Of a stretch of DNA of 64,000 bases, positions 47,448-58,640 are shown piece after piece (the stretch's first letter is position 1; every line of letters starts with the position of its first letter). The notes beneath the pieces were generated by a model. That model did not search any database. It had not been told where the DNA came from and saw only the letters and a list, made by a program, of their open reading frames with translations. The stretch is from Thinopyrum elongatum. Lineage: Eukaryota; Streptophyta; Magnoliopsida; Poales; Poaceae. The DNA lies in NCBI GenBank assembly GCA_011799875.1, contig JAAAXO010000148.1, positions 51,351 to 115,350 on the forward strand, read 5' to 3'. The translations under genes were made by a program, and so were the position numbers.

Positions 47448-50369
47448 GAAGAAGTGCGGTGAAGTCGCAGAACGATTCGCCGGAAAAGATTCTCTCTTAG
47501 AGGGGGCTAGATAAGGGCAAGGGCAAAGTGGTCATTTCTAGTATGTGACAACATAGTGAAAATAGTACCAACAGATCAGGCTCAACGAGACGAAGACGTG
47601 GGCTTTGGAATCACCTGATTCGGAGTTACGGTTGCGAAGATACGGACGAAAGAAGAACAGGGACTAATCTGCAAAAATTTCCTCACAAACAAGTCCCTAG
47701 CGGCTGAAAACAGAAAGCGCCTTTTCTGAGAATGCGTTTCTGCAAAGACAAGGCGTATTTTGAGCCGAAGTAGAGGCAGAGTACGCTTTCTAACTTAGAA
47801 AGCGTATTTGATGAAAAACCGCCTCCACTTATGCTGACTAGGATAGGCTTAGAGTCACTTACGCGTGGGGTCCGCTGGGCCTTCTCTCTCTCTCCTCCCA
47901 TCTCCTTCTTCTTCCTCTCGCCCTCCCGACAGGAAACAGAGGCGGGGCAGGGGAGGCTCGGCTGGCGGCGGGCCTGGCCGGCTCCGGTGGTCTCCGGCTG
48001 AGGTGAGGCCACCGGCGGCCTCGGTGGACCACGCCGCACCCATTCAGCTGCAGCGCGGGCGCCGGGGGGAAGCAGAGATGCCGCAGCTCGAGGCAATAGA
48101 GAGCGGGGGCGGGCGGCGGCCGTTCTAGGGGGTGGCTGCCTCAGGTACTCCGGCGACGGGGCGAGGGGTGGGAGAGGTGCGCCGGTGAGTGGGGAAACTA
48201 GTGGAGAGGTCAAGGGGTGGAGGAGGAGCTCGGCTGGCCAGAATTTAGGCCGGGGCCAAGGCGGCCATGGTGGACGGCGGCGGATAGAGGCGAGGTGGAC
48301 GGCGGCGGATAGAGGCGAGGTGGAGGGGCGCCGGTGGACTAGGAGGGCCGAGAAGAGAGCGGCGAGCTGCGGAGGAGGGCGGCCAAGCTATTTATAGCCG
48401 AGGGAGAGCTCGAGAAGCTCCGGCCGACCGGACAATGGAGGAGCAGGGGAGGTTTGCGTCATGGGCACGGCCGATGCGACTCAACGGCGATGAGACCGGA
48501 CTGGGCAGGGGCACAGGATGAGGCAGGGGATCACGGGGGAGCTCTAGGACACGAAGAACTCTCGCGAAGATGAGGTATGGGCGAGGTCGGGGGGCTCCAC
48601 TTGCAGAGCGCGCCGATGTGCATACCAGCCACGCAGTCACCGCGTGAACTGGCGCACACGGTTGCACCCTGGCCGGCCGACCATGTCCAGTAGATTGGTC
48701 ATTTGTCATAGAGAGCCAAGGAGGAAAGAAACGAGAACAGGGAGCCACAAGGTGACTAGAGGTAGCTCGAAGACAATTGAACAGGAAGGTGTTTGTAGTG
48801 GGGTGGGGAACACATACTTGGAGATGAAGCATGAGGTTTGGCAGGGTGTGATCATACACTAAGATGATCATGTTTACAAAGTTTCAGCTCAAAACAATGA
48901 AGATAGCTAGCACTTGCTGTACAATGTACCAAACTGGACAGGAATGCAAATCTTGAAGTGGCACTCACATGCTAGATTGGATTGAGCTAAAAATGGTCAT
49001 GGCATGATGATTTAGGAATATGAGTGTGCCATAAAATTTTCATACCATTTGGACATGCCAAAATGGTACTTCTTTCACAATGCACCTCTCTGCATAGAAT
49101 GTTGGGAAAATTGTAGAGGGAAAATGGCTAGATACAATGAGCCCAAATTTGGTAGAGGGGGTTTATATGGGTAGGAGAAGTTCTTGATAAATTTTCAGCA
49201 ATAATGAGGCAATATAAAATGTACTTGCTTCACAACCTGAAAATCTGATCAGAAACCAGGATTTGATGGTGTGCTCACATAGATTATTATATAGAGCTGA
49301 AAATTGGTGGAGAGTTATGATATGAGAACATGAAGGAGCTTGCAAAATTTCAACTCATTTGGATACTCCTAGCTAGTACTTCCTTCACAAAGGCTTCCAT
49401 CTGACAGAAACTTTGGAAATTTGCTGAGGAATATTCACTAGGCAAATTGAGTTGAATTTTGGCATGAGGCCATGATATGGATAGTAAAGAGTTCCCAAAA
49501 AGTTTGGAGGCAAGCAAAGATAAATAGCACTTCCTTCTCAAAAAGCCACTTAGGGTAGAATGAGAAAAGGAATATTTGTGAATTATCTTTGATGATGCCA
49601 AGGAAGGGTTTTGGCATATCTGTGGAAGATATGACCCAAAAAAATTATGAGAATTATTTGGGAATTTTGTGGAAGACAGAAATATAGGTTGCCTCACAAC
49701 CCTAGGGCAAAAAGAATTATTCCTTTAATAGAAAAAGGAATATTCTCAAGAAAAGAATATTGAGATTGGTCCAAGATGGGAGATGACATGATCTTGGGAT
49801 GGTTTTGAGGATGGCAAGCCACTTGGGAGACTTGAGAAGAGATGATCTTCCCAAGTTTCGAGACCACAGAGCCACAGAAAAAGAAATCCAAGCAAAAATC
49901 CACAGAAAATCAAAAGAAAAAGAAAGGGCCAAAAATCAGGGTGTGACATATTATACTAGGGATATTTGCAAGTAATTTATGGACAAACTGTGTTGTTTTC
50001 AATAATAATTTTGAGTGTTGCGTAATTAAAGGAAAAAAACTAGGGGGAACATTTAGGGGACATGGTTGGATGGCTGGCACCCGTATCCGTTTGGGATGAA
50101 AACGGAGCAGAAAATTCCCGCTTTTTCAGTGGAAAAAGGGACACATAGAGGAAATATGAAAACAGAAACAGAATTGAAATTTTTATGCGGAAATAGAAAC
50201 AAAAGGACGAATGGAATTTTTCATTTCCGTGAATATGGATTTTTCATTTTTACCATTGGCATATCGCTGCTTTGTAGCCTAAACATCAAACGACACACAA
50301 TGACACAACAAGGAGAATGACCCATTTGAGGCTCAACTTTTACTAACACACATGTCCTCAACTAGACCT

Positions 50370-50829
50370 CGAGTTATCCAAGACGTAATATTTACATTGA
50401 AACTATTATTGTACTAGGGATATTTGCAAGTAATTTACTGATGAACTGTGTTGGTTTCAATAATGATTTTGAGTGTTACGTACTTAAAGGGAAAAAACTG
50501 GGGCAAACATTTAGGGGACATGGTTGGATGGCCGACACCTGTATTCGTTTGGGATGAAAACGGAGCGGAAAATTCCCGCTTTTTCAGTGGAAAAAGGGAA
50601 ACATAGAGGAAATATGAAAACAGAAACATAATTGAAATTTTTATGCGGAAACAGAAACAAAAATGGACGAATGGAATTTTTCATTTCCATGAATATAGAA
50701 TTTTCATTTTTACTATTGGCATATCGCTGCTTTGTAGCGTAAACATCAAACGACACACAATGACACAATGAGGAGAATGACCCATTTGAGGCTCAACTTT
50801 GACTAACACACATGTACTCAACTAGACCT
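50370..50829. repeat. Second unit of ~460-bp tandem repeat
   Basis: The uninterrupted copy CGAGTTATCC...CTCAACTAGACCT. It differs from the first unit by scattered substitutions and small indels. Content is AT-rich and non-coding; the first unit starts just after the possible Harbinger-like fragment at 9757-9945, so it may be transposon flank. Confidence 0.85.
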
Positions 50830-51019
50830 TGTATGCAATTGTCCACTACTACTAAAACATTACGCTAAGTTGCTAACATAATCATATTTTTTTATAGCCA
50901 TGTTAACAATTCATTAACTTTTCTTAGTTTTCGTGTGTATTTCTCTATGATTGAAGGCCCGCTCTTGTTGCTGTGTCCATTCTATATTCGCTCTGTCCCT
51001 GTTTCCAGTAGTATCTGTT

Positions 51020-52275
51020 TTCGTATTTATGTACGCTTTCAAAGAAGCATCTTTACCGCTTTGGGTCCTTTGCGATAAAGGACGAGTCGAAGATTCATTT
51101 CTTGGAAGACATCTGGCTAGGCAATGCAAGTCTCCGAGAACAATATCCAACCTTGTACATCATTACTCGCGATAAGAATAATACTATTGCGCAGGTGCTC
51201 ACTTCATCCCCGCCGAATATTTTCTTCAGACGGGATTTGATTGGCCCCCGTCTTATGTCATGGCATAAACTTTTGTCCCGACTGGATTCGATTAACGTCG
51301 GGATGTGTTTCGCTGGAACCTTACTACATCAGAGTTTTTCACAATAGAATCTATGTACCATGCGCTCACGCATTCTGAGGTACTGGCCAGTAATAACAAC
51401 AAAAATCTGGAAGTCGAAGATCCCACTAAAAGTTAAAATCTTCATGTGGTATTTTCGTAGGGGAATTGTGCTAACCAAAAACAACCTCGCACGATGCAAC
51501 TGGCAGGGAGTAAGAAGTGTTGTTTTTACTCATGACTAGACAATCAAACACCTCTTTTTTCCAATGCAAGTTTGCACGTTCTACGTGGTCAGCCATCCAA
51601 ATAGCGTCAACTTTGTACCCGTCCACAAGTGTTGCCAATTTTTTTGTTATTGGTTGGACGGTATTTCAAATAGGTTCAAAACGCTAATAAGGGTGTGAGC
51701 GTATCCCTTAAGTTGGTCCTTTGGCTATGTAGAAATGATATGGTTTTTAATAACAAAAATGCTTCTCCTCTGTAGGTTATTTTCCGGTGCACGCAATCGC
51801 TTCGTACGTGGTCTATGCTACAACGAGCGGAGTACCAACTGATGTTCAAGGCGTGGTGTACGCGATTGGAACAGGTGGCTACGGAGGTTTTTTCCCAACA
51901 TGGGTGGCAGCATAACCTCCGCAAAGATCCAGCACCACCTTCGACATAGGCATAGTGTCGGTCTATAGGACACTATTGCCGATTTGTTGGTTTTGTTTTA
52001 TTTCTTATTGACAGACTTTTGATGTTTTGGCTGCGTGCATCCAAGTTATGCAAAGGCCCACAAAGATCCACCACCACCTTCGACATAGGCATAGTGTTGG
52101 TCTATAGGACATTGTTGCCGATTTGTTTTTTTTTATTTCTTATTGACAGACTTTTGATGTTTTGGCTGCGTGCATCCTATTCCTAGTTATGCACAGGCCA
52201 GGTGTTACTCATAATGCTTTGTATCCGCTTGATGCTATATTTTGAGATAATAAAAGTGCCCTTTTGTCAAAAAGT
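51020..52275 (+). pseudogene. LINE (non-LTR) 3' end with zf-RVT-like region
   Basis: Across shifted frames one can read EDIWLGNASLREQYPTLY, then ESMYHALTHSEV..., KIWKSKIPLKVKIFMWYF.RGIVLTKNNLARCNW, and TIKHLFFQCKFARSTWSAIQIA. This order (W-G-LREQYP, YHALT, IPLKVKIFMW, TIKHLFF-C) is the C-terminal zf-RVT region of plant L1-type LINEs. Frameshifts and stops occur throughout. The end near 52240-52275 (TTTTGAGATAATAAAAGTGCCC) resembles plant LINE 3' ends, followed by A residues. The 5' part, including RT, is absent, as is common for LINE copies. Confidence 0.75.
51922..52190. repeat. 139-bp tandem duplication in LINE 3' UTR
   Basis: Units start at 51922 and 52061 with CAAAGATCCACCACCACCTTCG and share most of the following 130 bases, including GACAGACTTTTGATGTTTTGG. 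They differ by small indels. Confidence 0.8.
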
Positions 52276-52520
52276 GTATGCTTTCGCAAAATAAAATATG
52301 AAAACAAATGTAGTAGTACCTAATTTCATTTGTTTTCACTTTGATTTCATCCTTAGTATCCGTGTCTGTCAAAACACGGACAAATAGAGAGCATCTATAG
52401 CCGCGATGGGCAAATCCGGCCCTTCAAACACCCGCAAATGCGTCGGGACGCGTATGCGGACACTGACCGGTCACACCTCAAATAATGCTATCCACATTCG
52501 GATATCTCAAATTAGAAACC

Positions 52521-53426
52521 TCAAATCCATATTATTACATGCAATGTAGCGATCCTTAAGCGGAGCTTGTCTAGTCGCCGTGGCCATGTCCGACGGCCGG
52601 CTGTGCTCCCAGAGTGTTGGTCCGGTCGCCAGCAAGGTAGAGTAGGGCATGGGACACGAGCCGGCTCACATAACTCAAGGCACCGCCGTCTCCCATGCCC
52701 TACTCTTCCTTGTCGGAGCCCGGAACCGGTTCGGTGCCGGTGGACGTCGGATCGATGATGGATCTTTCCTGGGACGAGCCGGTGACATCCACCACGACGC
52801 GGTTGCGGCGCTCGGACTGGTGCACCATACTGGGCGCCGGATAATGCGACTTTGCCTCGCCGACGTCCACCGTTGCGAAGGCTGGCGCCGCCGCCTCCCG
52901 CGCCCGCTGCCTTGCACGGCGGGCACGCCACGCCATGTGTTGCTTCGGATGACGCACACGGTGCGTCCATGGCCTCGGCGTGCCAAAGGAGGGATTGCGC
53001 GTCCGCCACCGCGTTCGGACGCCAGACAGACCGCACTGCCTCCGGTGGGGCAGCGACGACTGCCCTAGCGCCAGATCCATGCACCATTTGGGCGAACGCA
53101 ATGGATTCCTGATGGAAGGAGTCCGAGCGCTGCCGTGCACGGGCCTCCTCCCGGGAGCGGCGGAGCACAAACCGGACGGCCATCTCCTCCTTAGGGCCGC
53201 GTGGGATGAGCTCGGGGTCGATGGATTTGGAGGTGAAGGACTCGGATCCGCTGCCCGCCATGTCGGAGACGGCCGTACGGCGCCGGAGACGAGATTGAGT
53301 GGCGGATGCGAGTGAAGGGCAGTGGAGTGAAGTGGCTAGGCTTTGGTCCGGCGAGCGGATAAGGAAGAATATATGTATGGTCGGGTGGCCAGCGTGGGCC
53401 GGATCCGACATGGCGAGCTCACCCAT
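52521..53426 (-). CDS. Hypothetical 301-aa protein, doubtful
   Basis: A long minus-strand frame in the GC-rich part of the putative transposon. From the second methionine, MAGSGSESFTSKSIDPEL, it reads a serine-rich then charged region (EEMAVRFVLRRSREEARAR) and later becomes R/G/P-rich low-complexity sequence. I recognise no domain. Competing frames on the other strand are also open because of the GC content. The N-terminal segment resembles proteins carried by grass transposons only in general character. If coding, it is likely transposon-derived. Confidence 0.25.
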   Translation of the reverse strand: MGELAMSDPAHAGHPTIHIFFLIRSPDQSLATSLHCPSLASATQSRLRRRTAVSDMAGSGSESFTSKSIDPELIPRGPKEEMAVRFVLRRSREEARARQRSDSFHQESIAFAQMVHGSGARAVVAAPPEAVRSVWRPNAVADAQSLLWHAEAMDAPCASSEATHGVACPPCKAAGAGGGGASLRNGGRRRGKVALSGAQYGAPVRAPQPRRGGCHRLVPGKIHHRSDVHRHRTGSGLRQGRVGHGRRRCLELCEPARVPCPTLPCWRPDQHSGSTAGRRTWPRRLDKLRLRIATLHVIIWI

Positions 53427-53734
53427 ATCTATCTCATATTTGGGCTGGATATAAGGGGTGCCGGTCAGCCAGGCGTTTTAAGCGCCCGTTTGAGAGCGGC
53501 GTCTATTTGTCGCCTTAAGCGAGCTACAAAGTTCCCCTCGCTGAAGCATCTGCAGCTATCGGCTCGGCTCATTTTGCTATTCTTTTTAATGAAATAGGTA
53601 AAAAAAAGGATGTGTTCCCGTGGGGGATAGATCTCAAGATCAGCTGGTTGGGACGCAGTAGCCTTGCCACCACGCTAGAAGCAAGTTCGCGCTCTATAAT
53701 CAGGTCGAGGACTACAAGAAGGGGAAAAGTAGAT

Positions 53735-53925
53735 TTCTTTGTTTTTCTTCTGATTCTCTGTTTTTTTCTTCTCCATTTTTTTTCATTTTCTTTTCTTTCT
53801 TTTCATGTTTTTTCTTTTTTCTTCTCCGGGATTTTTCAGTTTTTTTATTTACCTTTTTCTTTGGTTTTTTGTTTCTTTATTGGTTTTGCTTTTTGTTTCT
53901 TTTTTGTTTTCATTCTATATTCTTA
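53735..53925 (+). repeat. Polypyrimidine/T-rich tract
   Basis: About 190 bp composed almost only of T and C with few G (TTTGTTTTTCTTC-type runs). It encodes a spurious F/L-rich peptide. Confidence 0.8.
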
Positions 53926-53929
53926 TATA

Positions 53930-54340
53930 CATGGTCAACATTTTTCAAGTACTTGTTCAACATTTTTTAAATACATAATCAACATTTTTTTTCAAATACT
54001 TATTCAACATTTTTTTAAATCAATACTGTTCTCTATTTTTTAAATACCGTTCAACATTTTTCTAATAATTGTTCAATATTTTTTATTACATGATCAACAT
54101 TTTTTCAAATACTTTGTTCAAAATCTTTTCAAATACTTCTTCAATATTTCTCAAATACTCATTCAACATTTCTCAAATAATCTGTTCAACATTTTTCAAT
54201 ACCTGTTCACATTCTTAGTATATTCAACATTTTCAAATACAATGTTCAACATTTTAATTTTTATTCAATATTTTTAAATACTTGTTCAACATTTTTTAAA
54301 TCTTGTTCAACATTTTTAATCCCTATTCAACAGTTTTTTA
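53930..54340. repeat. AT-rich minisatellite, GTTCAACATTTTT units
   Basis: Around sixteen units of about 20-30 bp with the core TTCAACATTTTT(C/T)AAATAC. Spacing and length vary. Non-coding. Confidence 0.85.
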
Positions 54341-54639
54341 ATGTGTTTTGGGAGAATGTTTTTGTATTATATTGTATTTAGAATATTTTATTATTTTAAA
54401 GTATAAACAAAAGTAAAAAAGAAAGGAAAAAAAGAAAAATCATGAAAAGAAAACGAAACAGGAAACAGGCATGTGCTTACCCGCGCACGTGGGCGGCCCA
54501 TATGCTCGTGGCTTCAGCAAGTCGGAACGCTCTGACTCGCTGAAACGAGAAAACCGTGTCCTGTCTGGGTCAGATTTCGTGACCAGTCAGTGATCCGACG
54601 GGCAGCCGGACGTTTGAGACCGGTTTAAGGCGCCCGGGT

Positions 54640-55360
54640 GTGGATGATTTTAAGGGTGGGCGTTGGGAGATGCCCTAACCGTCAAGCTGTTGTCAGGGCA
54701 ATGAATCGTGGCCACAGAATATCGGATCATAGTAACGCGGTCCAGCCCGTTGGCTTCCCTCCCGCCGCAGGGAAACTGGTGGCTGCATGCCCCGCCACCC
54801 AACATGTGTGGCCTCGCGTTTGCCCTCCCCGCGCCTCCGGATTCTCCTTCCCATACTTGTTCGTCCTTAGTGTCCCCTACCTGCTCCCTTGTACTATCGC
54901 GCTTGATTTCCTTCCCCTTGCTCCTCCCTCTCGTCCTTCCCCGGTCTCCAAACTCCTTGCACGAAACAGTAAGTGCAGGCGCCACCCTTCTCATCGTACA
55001 TCCTTTGTGTGGTTTCCTTTGCTAGGCATAGACACTTAGACAACAATGGATCCTGCATGTGCATGCCATGATAGTCGTTCGTATGGCGAGCGTGCTGTGT
55101 GCCAGGTAGCGTGTGTGATTTGTGTGCCAGTTTCTCTAGTGAGACTGTATTGTGAGAGGCCAGTGTTGTTTTCGGGGTCTGCTTTTGAATCACACACTAC
55201 GTGTCACTCCCCACAATGTTAAACTAGCGGCTCAAAAAAAAATGTTTAACTAGAAATAAATTGCTCATGGTGTCACAAGCGTACAACTTCATTCCGTGTG
55301 TAGCTGTAATCCCGACAATACTATGCACGTCAGTTATTAGAATAAGAAACTACGGAGTAT
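54640..55360. other. Unclassified low-copy-like stretch
   Basis: A C-rich stretch (54750-54970) with open frames on both strands and no recognised domain, followed by AT-richer sequence. A GT after ACGAAACA at 54969 could be a splice donor, but no second exon was found. I do not call a gene. Confidence 0.35.
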
Positions 55361-55364
55361 AATA

Positions 55365-55459
55365 CTACCTCCTTTCCATAAAAGCGTCGCAGTTTCGAAC
55401 TAACCCTAGTTCAAATCAAGCTCAAAAAGTGTGACACTTATTTTGATCGGAGGGAGTAG
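55365..55459. mobile_element. Stowaway-like MITE, 95 bp
   Basis: Ends CTACCTCCTTTCC and GATCGGAGGGAGTAG form inverted repeats matching the Stowaway consensus (CTCCCTCCGTTCC), flanked by TA (55363-55364, 55460-55461). Small size and TA target duplication indicate a Tc1/Mariner-type MITE. A small deletion in the left repeat is likely. Confidence 0.85.
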
Positions 55460-55608
55460 TATATAGTTGCTGACATCGACCACCTATATTATCCCCCATG
55501 TGCCACCTTTGATGCATTTATTAAATGTTATTTTTTACATTTTTCTAGAAATGATCATCTGTACCTGTATTATGTAGACATAAGTTTGTGCACTGCAAAG
55601 TAGACTCT

Positions 55609-56630
55609 TGATGAGGACTGACTACCTTGGATATGACCAAAAATATTGCATACATGTATATTTTGTGAGGTGATGATGAGGACATGACTACCTTGGATAT
55701 GACCAAAAAATATTGCATACAGTATATTTGTGAGGTGATTTAATGCAAACTATGCAAATAATTTATGTGTCATCCACGACAAAAATACTTCACAACTTTT
55801 GTGCCATGTCTAATTGCAGTGTGTATGGGACATTTGTACAATTCACATATGAAGATAGGAGAAAAAAAGAAGTTTAGGTGCTGTTCAAAAAGGTCCTCTC
55901 ACGTCACTTTTGGGCCAAGAGAAGATAGAGTCACAGTTCTCACGTTCTGGATTCAGATTCGGACTGCACAGATATACCTGACTCAAAACGCAAGAACTAT
56001 TTCTAAGGACTCCGAATTGGGTGATTCTTTTTTGTTGGAAAGTAGATTTCGTGGCTCTTTCAACCCAATTGGTTTCACCTTCAAATTTCTCGGAGCGTTG
56101 AGTTGTCGTCAAAACAATCTGACGCTGAAGCAGAATCGAGTAAACTACAAGTCCAAGGTGTTGGCATCACCTCCACTTGGGCCATGAGCCTTGTACGACC
56201 TAGGTTAGTTTAGGAGCCTTGGGACGTCCTCCCACTCCTTGGCCGCCACCCCTTACTCCTATATAAGTAGATCCATTAGTAGCTTTTTCCTTGGGATTGT
56301 TTAGTAAAAGTTAGCCATTGCAACTCGTGTACTTCGTTGTGTCCAACGACCAGACCAAGACCGCTTTCGGATCCCCACCTTATCAATACTTATCTATATT
56401 CGCAATATTCAGATTGCATTATCATATTCTTGCTTGTTCTTCGATTGAGTGCAGGAATAGACCTTCGTGGTCAGGCTGATCGTGCTTCCAGCATCGTCAG
56501 TAACCTCAGAGATGGTTTAGCGATTGCTAAGGCGCACGTCGTGCACGTTGTAGTCGGGATCGTCAAAGTCGGCTCCACCAAATCGATGTTACCATCTCAT
56601 CGAAAGATCGGGACACCCTCGCCTCTATCA
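55609..56630 (+). repeat. 5' LTR of second CRM-like family, 1022 bp
   Basis: Begins TGATGAGGACTGACTACC, repeats its start 64 bp later (TGATGAGGACATGACTACC at 55673) and ends CTCGCCTCTATCA. TATA box in CTCCTATATAAGTAG near 56257. Followed by AGGTGGTATCAG. Confidence 0.88.
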
Positions 56631-56633
56631 AGG

Positions 56634-56642
56634 TGGTATCAG
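56634..56642 (+). other. Primer-binding site, partly decayed
   Basis: TGGTATCAG then TTTTCAGG, where the main CRM family has TGGTATCAGAGCC. It is a methionine-tRNA type site with damage after the ninth base. Confidence 0.7.
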
Positions 56643-57996
56643 TTTTCAGGTTGCTCGGTGAGAATTTCCAGTTTCCCTATATAGATTTATTTCTTACCTA
56701 TTGTCCAAAAAAAAGCCACAAAAAAAAAGTTAGATCTATTCATCCTTTGTCCAAGCCAGTCTGAGCCTTTGCAATTTTCTTTTCATTGCTTGCATAGTTG
56801 AATTATCGGTTAACTCGTCGTGTCGAGTTGCTGGTCTTAGTGTTAGTTCTGTTTAGAGGTTCGAGTTCTGTTACATTAGTCACGCCACCGCTGCATCGTT
56901 ATTTCTTCGCTGTCCACCATCCCATCATCAATTTCCAAATCGTGCCACCACCATTCATTGTCATAATCATAGTTGAGGTCGTTCACATCTGTGGCTGATC
57001 CAATCACATCTTATCTAGTTGTTTTGGAAAGAGGGAGAGGAGAAAAAAACAGTCAGAGAAAAAAAAAGAGAGAAAGAAAAAGAAAAAAAAAAGTGTGAGA
57101 AAAAAAAGAGAAGAAAAAAAAAAAAAATTCGGATCTATCTAGACTCAATCTCGTAGCTGATTTCGGATTGGAATCTGTTTTGTGCAGTGTTCAGTAAAAC
57201 AGGCATATCTTTTCATACGAAGTCTGTTTTGGCTCCGTGAGTACTCAAAATAAAGCTAGCGACGAGCGCATCTAAATAGTTGCAGAAGCTATCAATATTT
57301 GACACCTCAAAATCGGCTTCTAACTAGGGCTTTTTGCCCTCCGAAGTTCGCGAACAACAGCTTGTTCCGTTTTTCAGGCCAGTTTTAGAATTTTTTGACT
57401 CTCTCATATCAACTCGGAATTGAGTGATTCTTTTGCATTTGAAAGCTTAAGTCAGTGTTTTCTTGAGAAAATTATCATAAAATTGGCACCAAACTTTATA
57501 GAGTAAAGTTGGAGAGAGAATTGTTGGTATATGCTACTTGGTAGTTGTTTCTCATCATTACTTTACTGCCATTGTGATCTTCACTTATATTTGCTGTCCA
57601 GAGCTACTTCATATCCTTTATTATTGATGCTAGTTGTGCTACGCCGTGACCTCATTGGTGTTCTAGGCTCGCGTCTCTAGTCCGGTCTAGACAAGGACCA
57701 GCACAGATGTACCGCGTTGAGCGTTATTCAAAATTGCATCTCTGAATTGATTTGCTAATCTTTTGCTACCATATATTAGCAAACCCAGCTCCACATATTC
57801 TACACCGTGTATACGTACATTCGCCTCGCATCGCTTTACTCAATCTTCGGAGTTATTGACACCGCTGGTTGCCCGTCACCACCTGCTGCATGGTAAGAAC
57901 TTGTAAGATATTGATATTGCTTACTGTGAGCGCTTTACCACCACATCATAGTAGTTCATAGGAACATTATTCTCGATTTTTTTGTTTCTACTAATC

Positions 57997-58640
57997 ATGG
58001 CAGATTCGGAGTTGTTAGTTCTTGGGCTTCATCGATCGTGGGAGATTTGCCATCACCTAAGAAAATACAACAACGTCACAAGAGAGAGCAACAACATCAG
58101 AATGCACTTAATCAGTTAATGTTCATGCACCATTTACGGTCGTTTTAGGCCTGATCTATATATGAATGGGAGTACGAAATAATGCTATATTGCTTCCCAT
58201 AATTTTGATGAGCGTGGAAAATTTCAAGCCGCGGTTAGTACTTTCCGTAGCTTTGCTTTAGTTTGGCGGAGTGAATATTCGGTTAAACCCTGATTATATA
58301 CCTACTACTTGGGGTGGTTTAAAACATGTCATGAGAGATAGATTCGTAGATGTTCATTATACTCGTGGCATGATTAAGAAACTACAAACATTTAAAACAA
58401 GGTAGTGACACCGTAACAAAATATTATGATGATTTACAAACTACCTGTTGCACTCATTTTTAGAAGAAAGTGAAGAAGATTTTAGGATAGATTTGGGGGA
58501 GGATTAAACCGTGATATTCAAGAGATACTAATTCGTGAGAGTGTTATTCCTATGGACCATTTGTTTCGTCTTGCTTGCAAAGCTGAACAGGAAATAAAAC
58601 GAAGTGTGCCCACAAGGAGAACAAGCGTACGGTGCACATT
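57997..58640 (+). pseudogene. Decayed CRM-like gag
   Basis: Starts at ATCATGGCAGATTCGG, parallel to the main family's ACCATGGCAGG. In shifted frames: FQAAVSTFRSFALVWRSEYS, TTWGGLKHVMRDRFV, then ESVIPMDHLFRLACKAEQEIKR. These correspond to [30 protein letters not shown] and [17 protein letters not shown] in the intact copy. Several frameshifts and stops. The zinc knuckle was not found. Confidence 0.8.

Larger units (their letters stand above)
10025..49948 (-). mobile_element. Nested LARD-type LTR retrotransposon (Sukkula-like)
   Basis: On the minus strand it runs TGTCACACCCTGATTTTT...GGGGTGCCACA, flanked by TATTG (10020-10024) and TATTA (49949-49953), a 5-bp target duplication with one change. 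Two LTRs of about 4277 and 4283 bp enclose a 3112-bp internal domain with a PBS and PPT but no gag or pol. Long LTRs with a non-coding internal domain match the LARD class known from Triticeae; sizes fit Sukkula, but I could not compare sequences. Four later insertions add 28.25 kb. It would need enzymes from another element to move. Confidence 0.85.
29301..49948 (-). repeat. LARD 5' LTR, interrupted by C2 and two solo LTRs
   Basis: LTR segments are 29301-30121, 44085-44687, 46103-46465 and 47453-49948 (about 4283 bp in total). Each aligns in order with the other LTR at 10025-26188. Insertions are C2 (GTTGA), a 1410-bp solo LTR (CATAA) and a 982-bp solo LTR (GAAGA). The right end GTGTGACA is the outer border of the LARD. 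Confidence 0.88.
9983..50369. repeat. First unit of ~460-bp tandem repeat, split by the LARD nest
   Basis: The sequence CGAGTTATCCAAGACGTAAT...ACTATTATTG at 9983-10024 continues, after the 39.9-kb insertion, at 49954-50369 and matches the second unit at 50370-50829. The joined unit is about 458 bp. The match shows what the site looked like before the insertion and confirms both ends of the nest. Confidence 0.88.
52391..54676. mobile_element. Possible DNA transposon, unclassified
   Basis: The left end GAGCATCTATAGCCGCG and the inverted right end GGGCATCTCCCAACGCC share GCATCT..CC, and both sides continue with related CCGG...TCAAAC...GTC.G motifs ending near a GACCGGTCA / GACTGGTC block. This resembles long, imperfect terminal inverted repeats. 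The inside has a GC-rich putative coding part, a T-rich tract and a minisatellite. No clear target duplication was found, and the ends are not certain. Could be a Harbinger- or Mutator-like non-autonomous element. Confidence 0.4.

Noticed and set aside
51676..51924. 82-codon minus-strand ORF
   Set aside because: Antisense to the plus-strand LINE remnant.
53612..54043. 143-codon F/L-rich ORF that looks like a membrane protein
   Set aside because: It is a translation of a T-rich tract and minisatellite; composition alone explains it.
53930..54340. Regularly spaced repeats considered as a CRISPR-like array
   Set aside because: Units are degenerate, have no distinct spacers, and the genome is plant nuclear; this is a minisatellite.
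54638..55039. Possible host gene first exon
   Set aside because: Both strands are open, there is no recognised domain, and no downstream exon was found.
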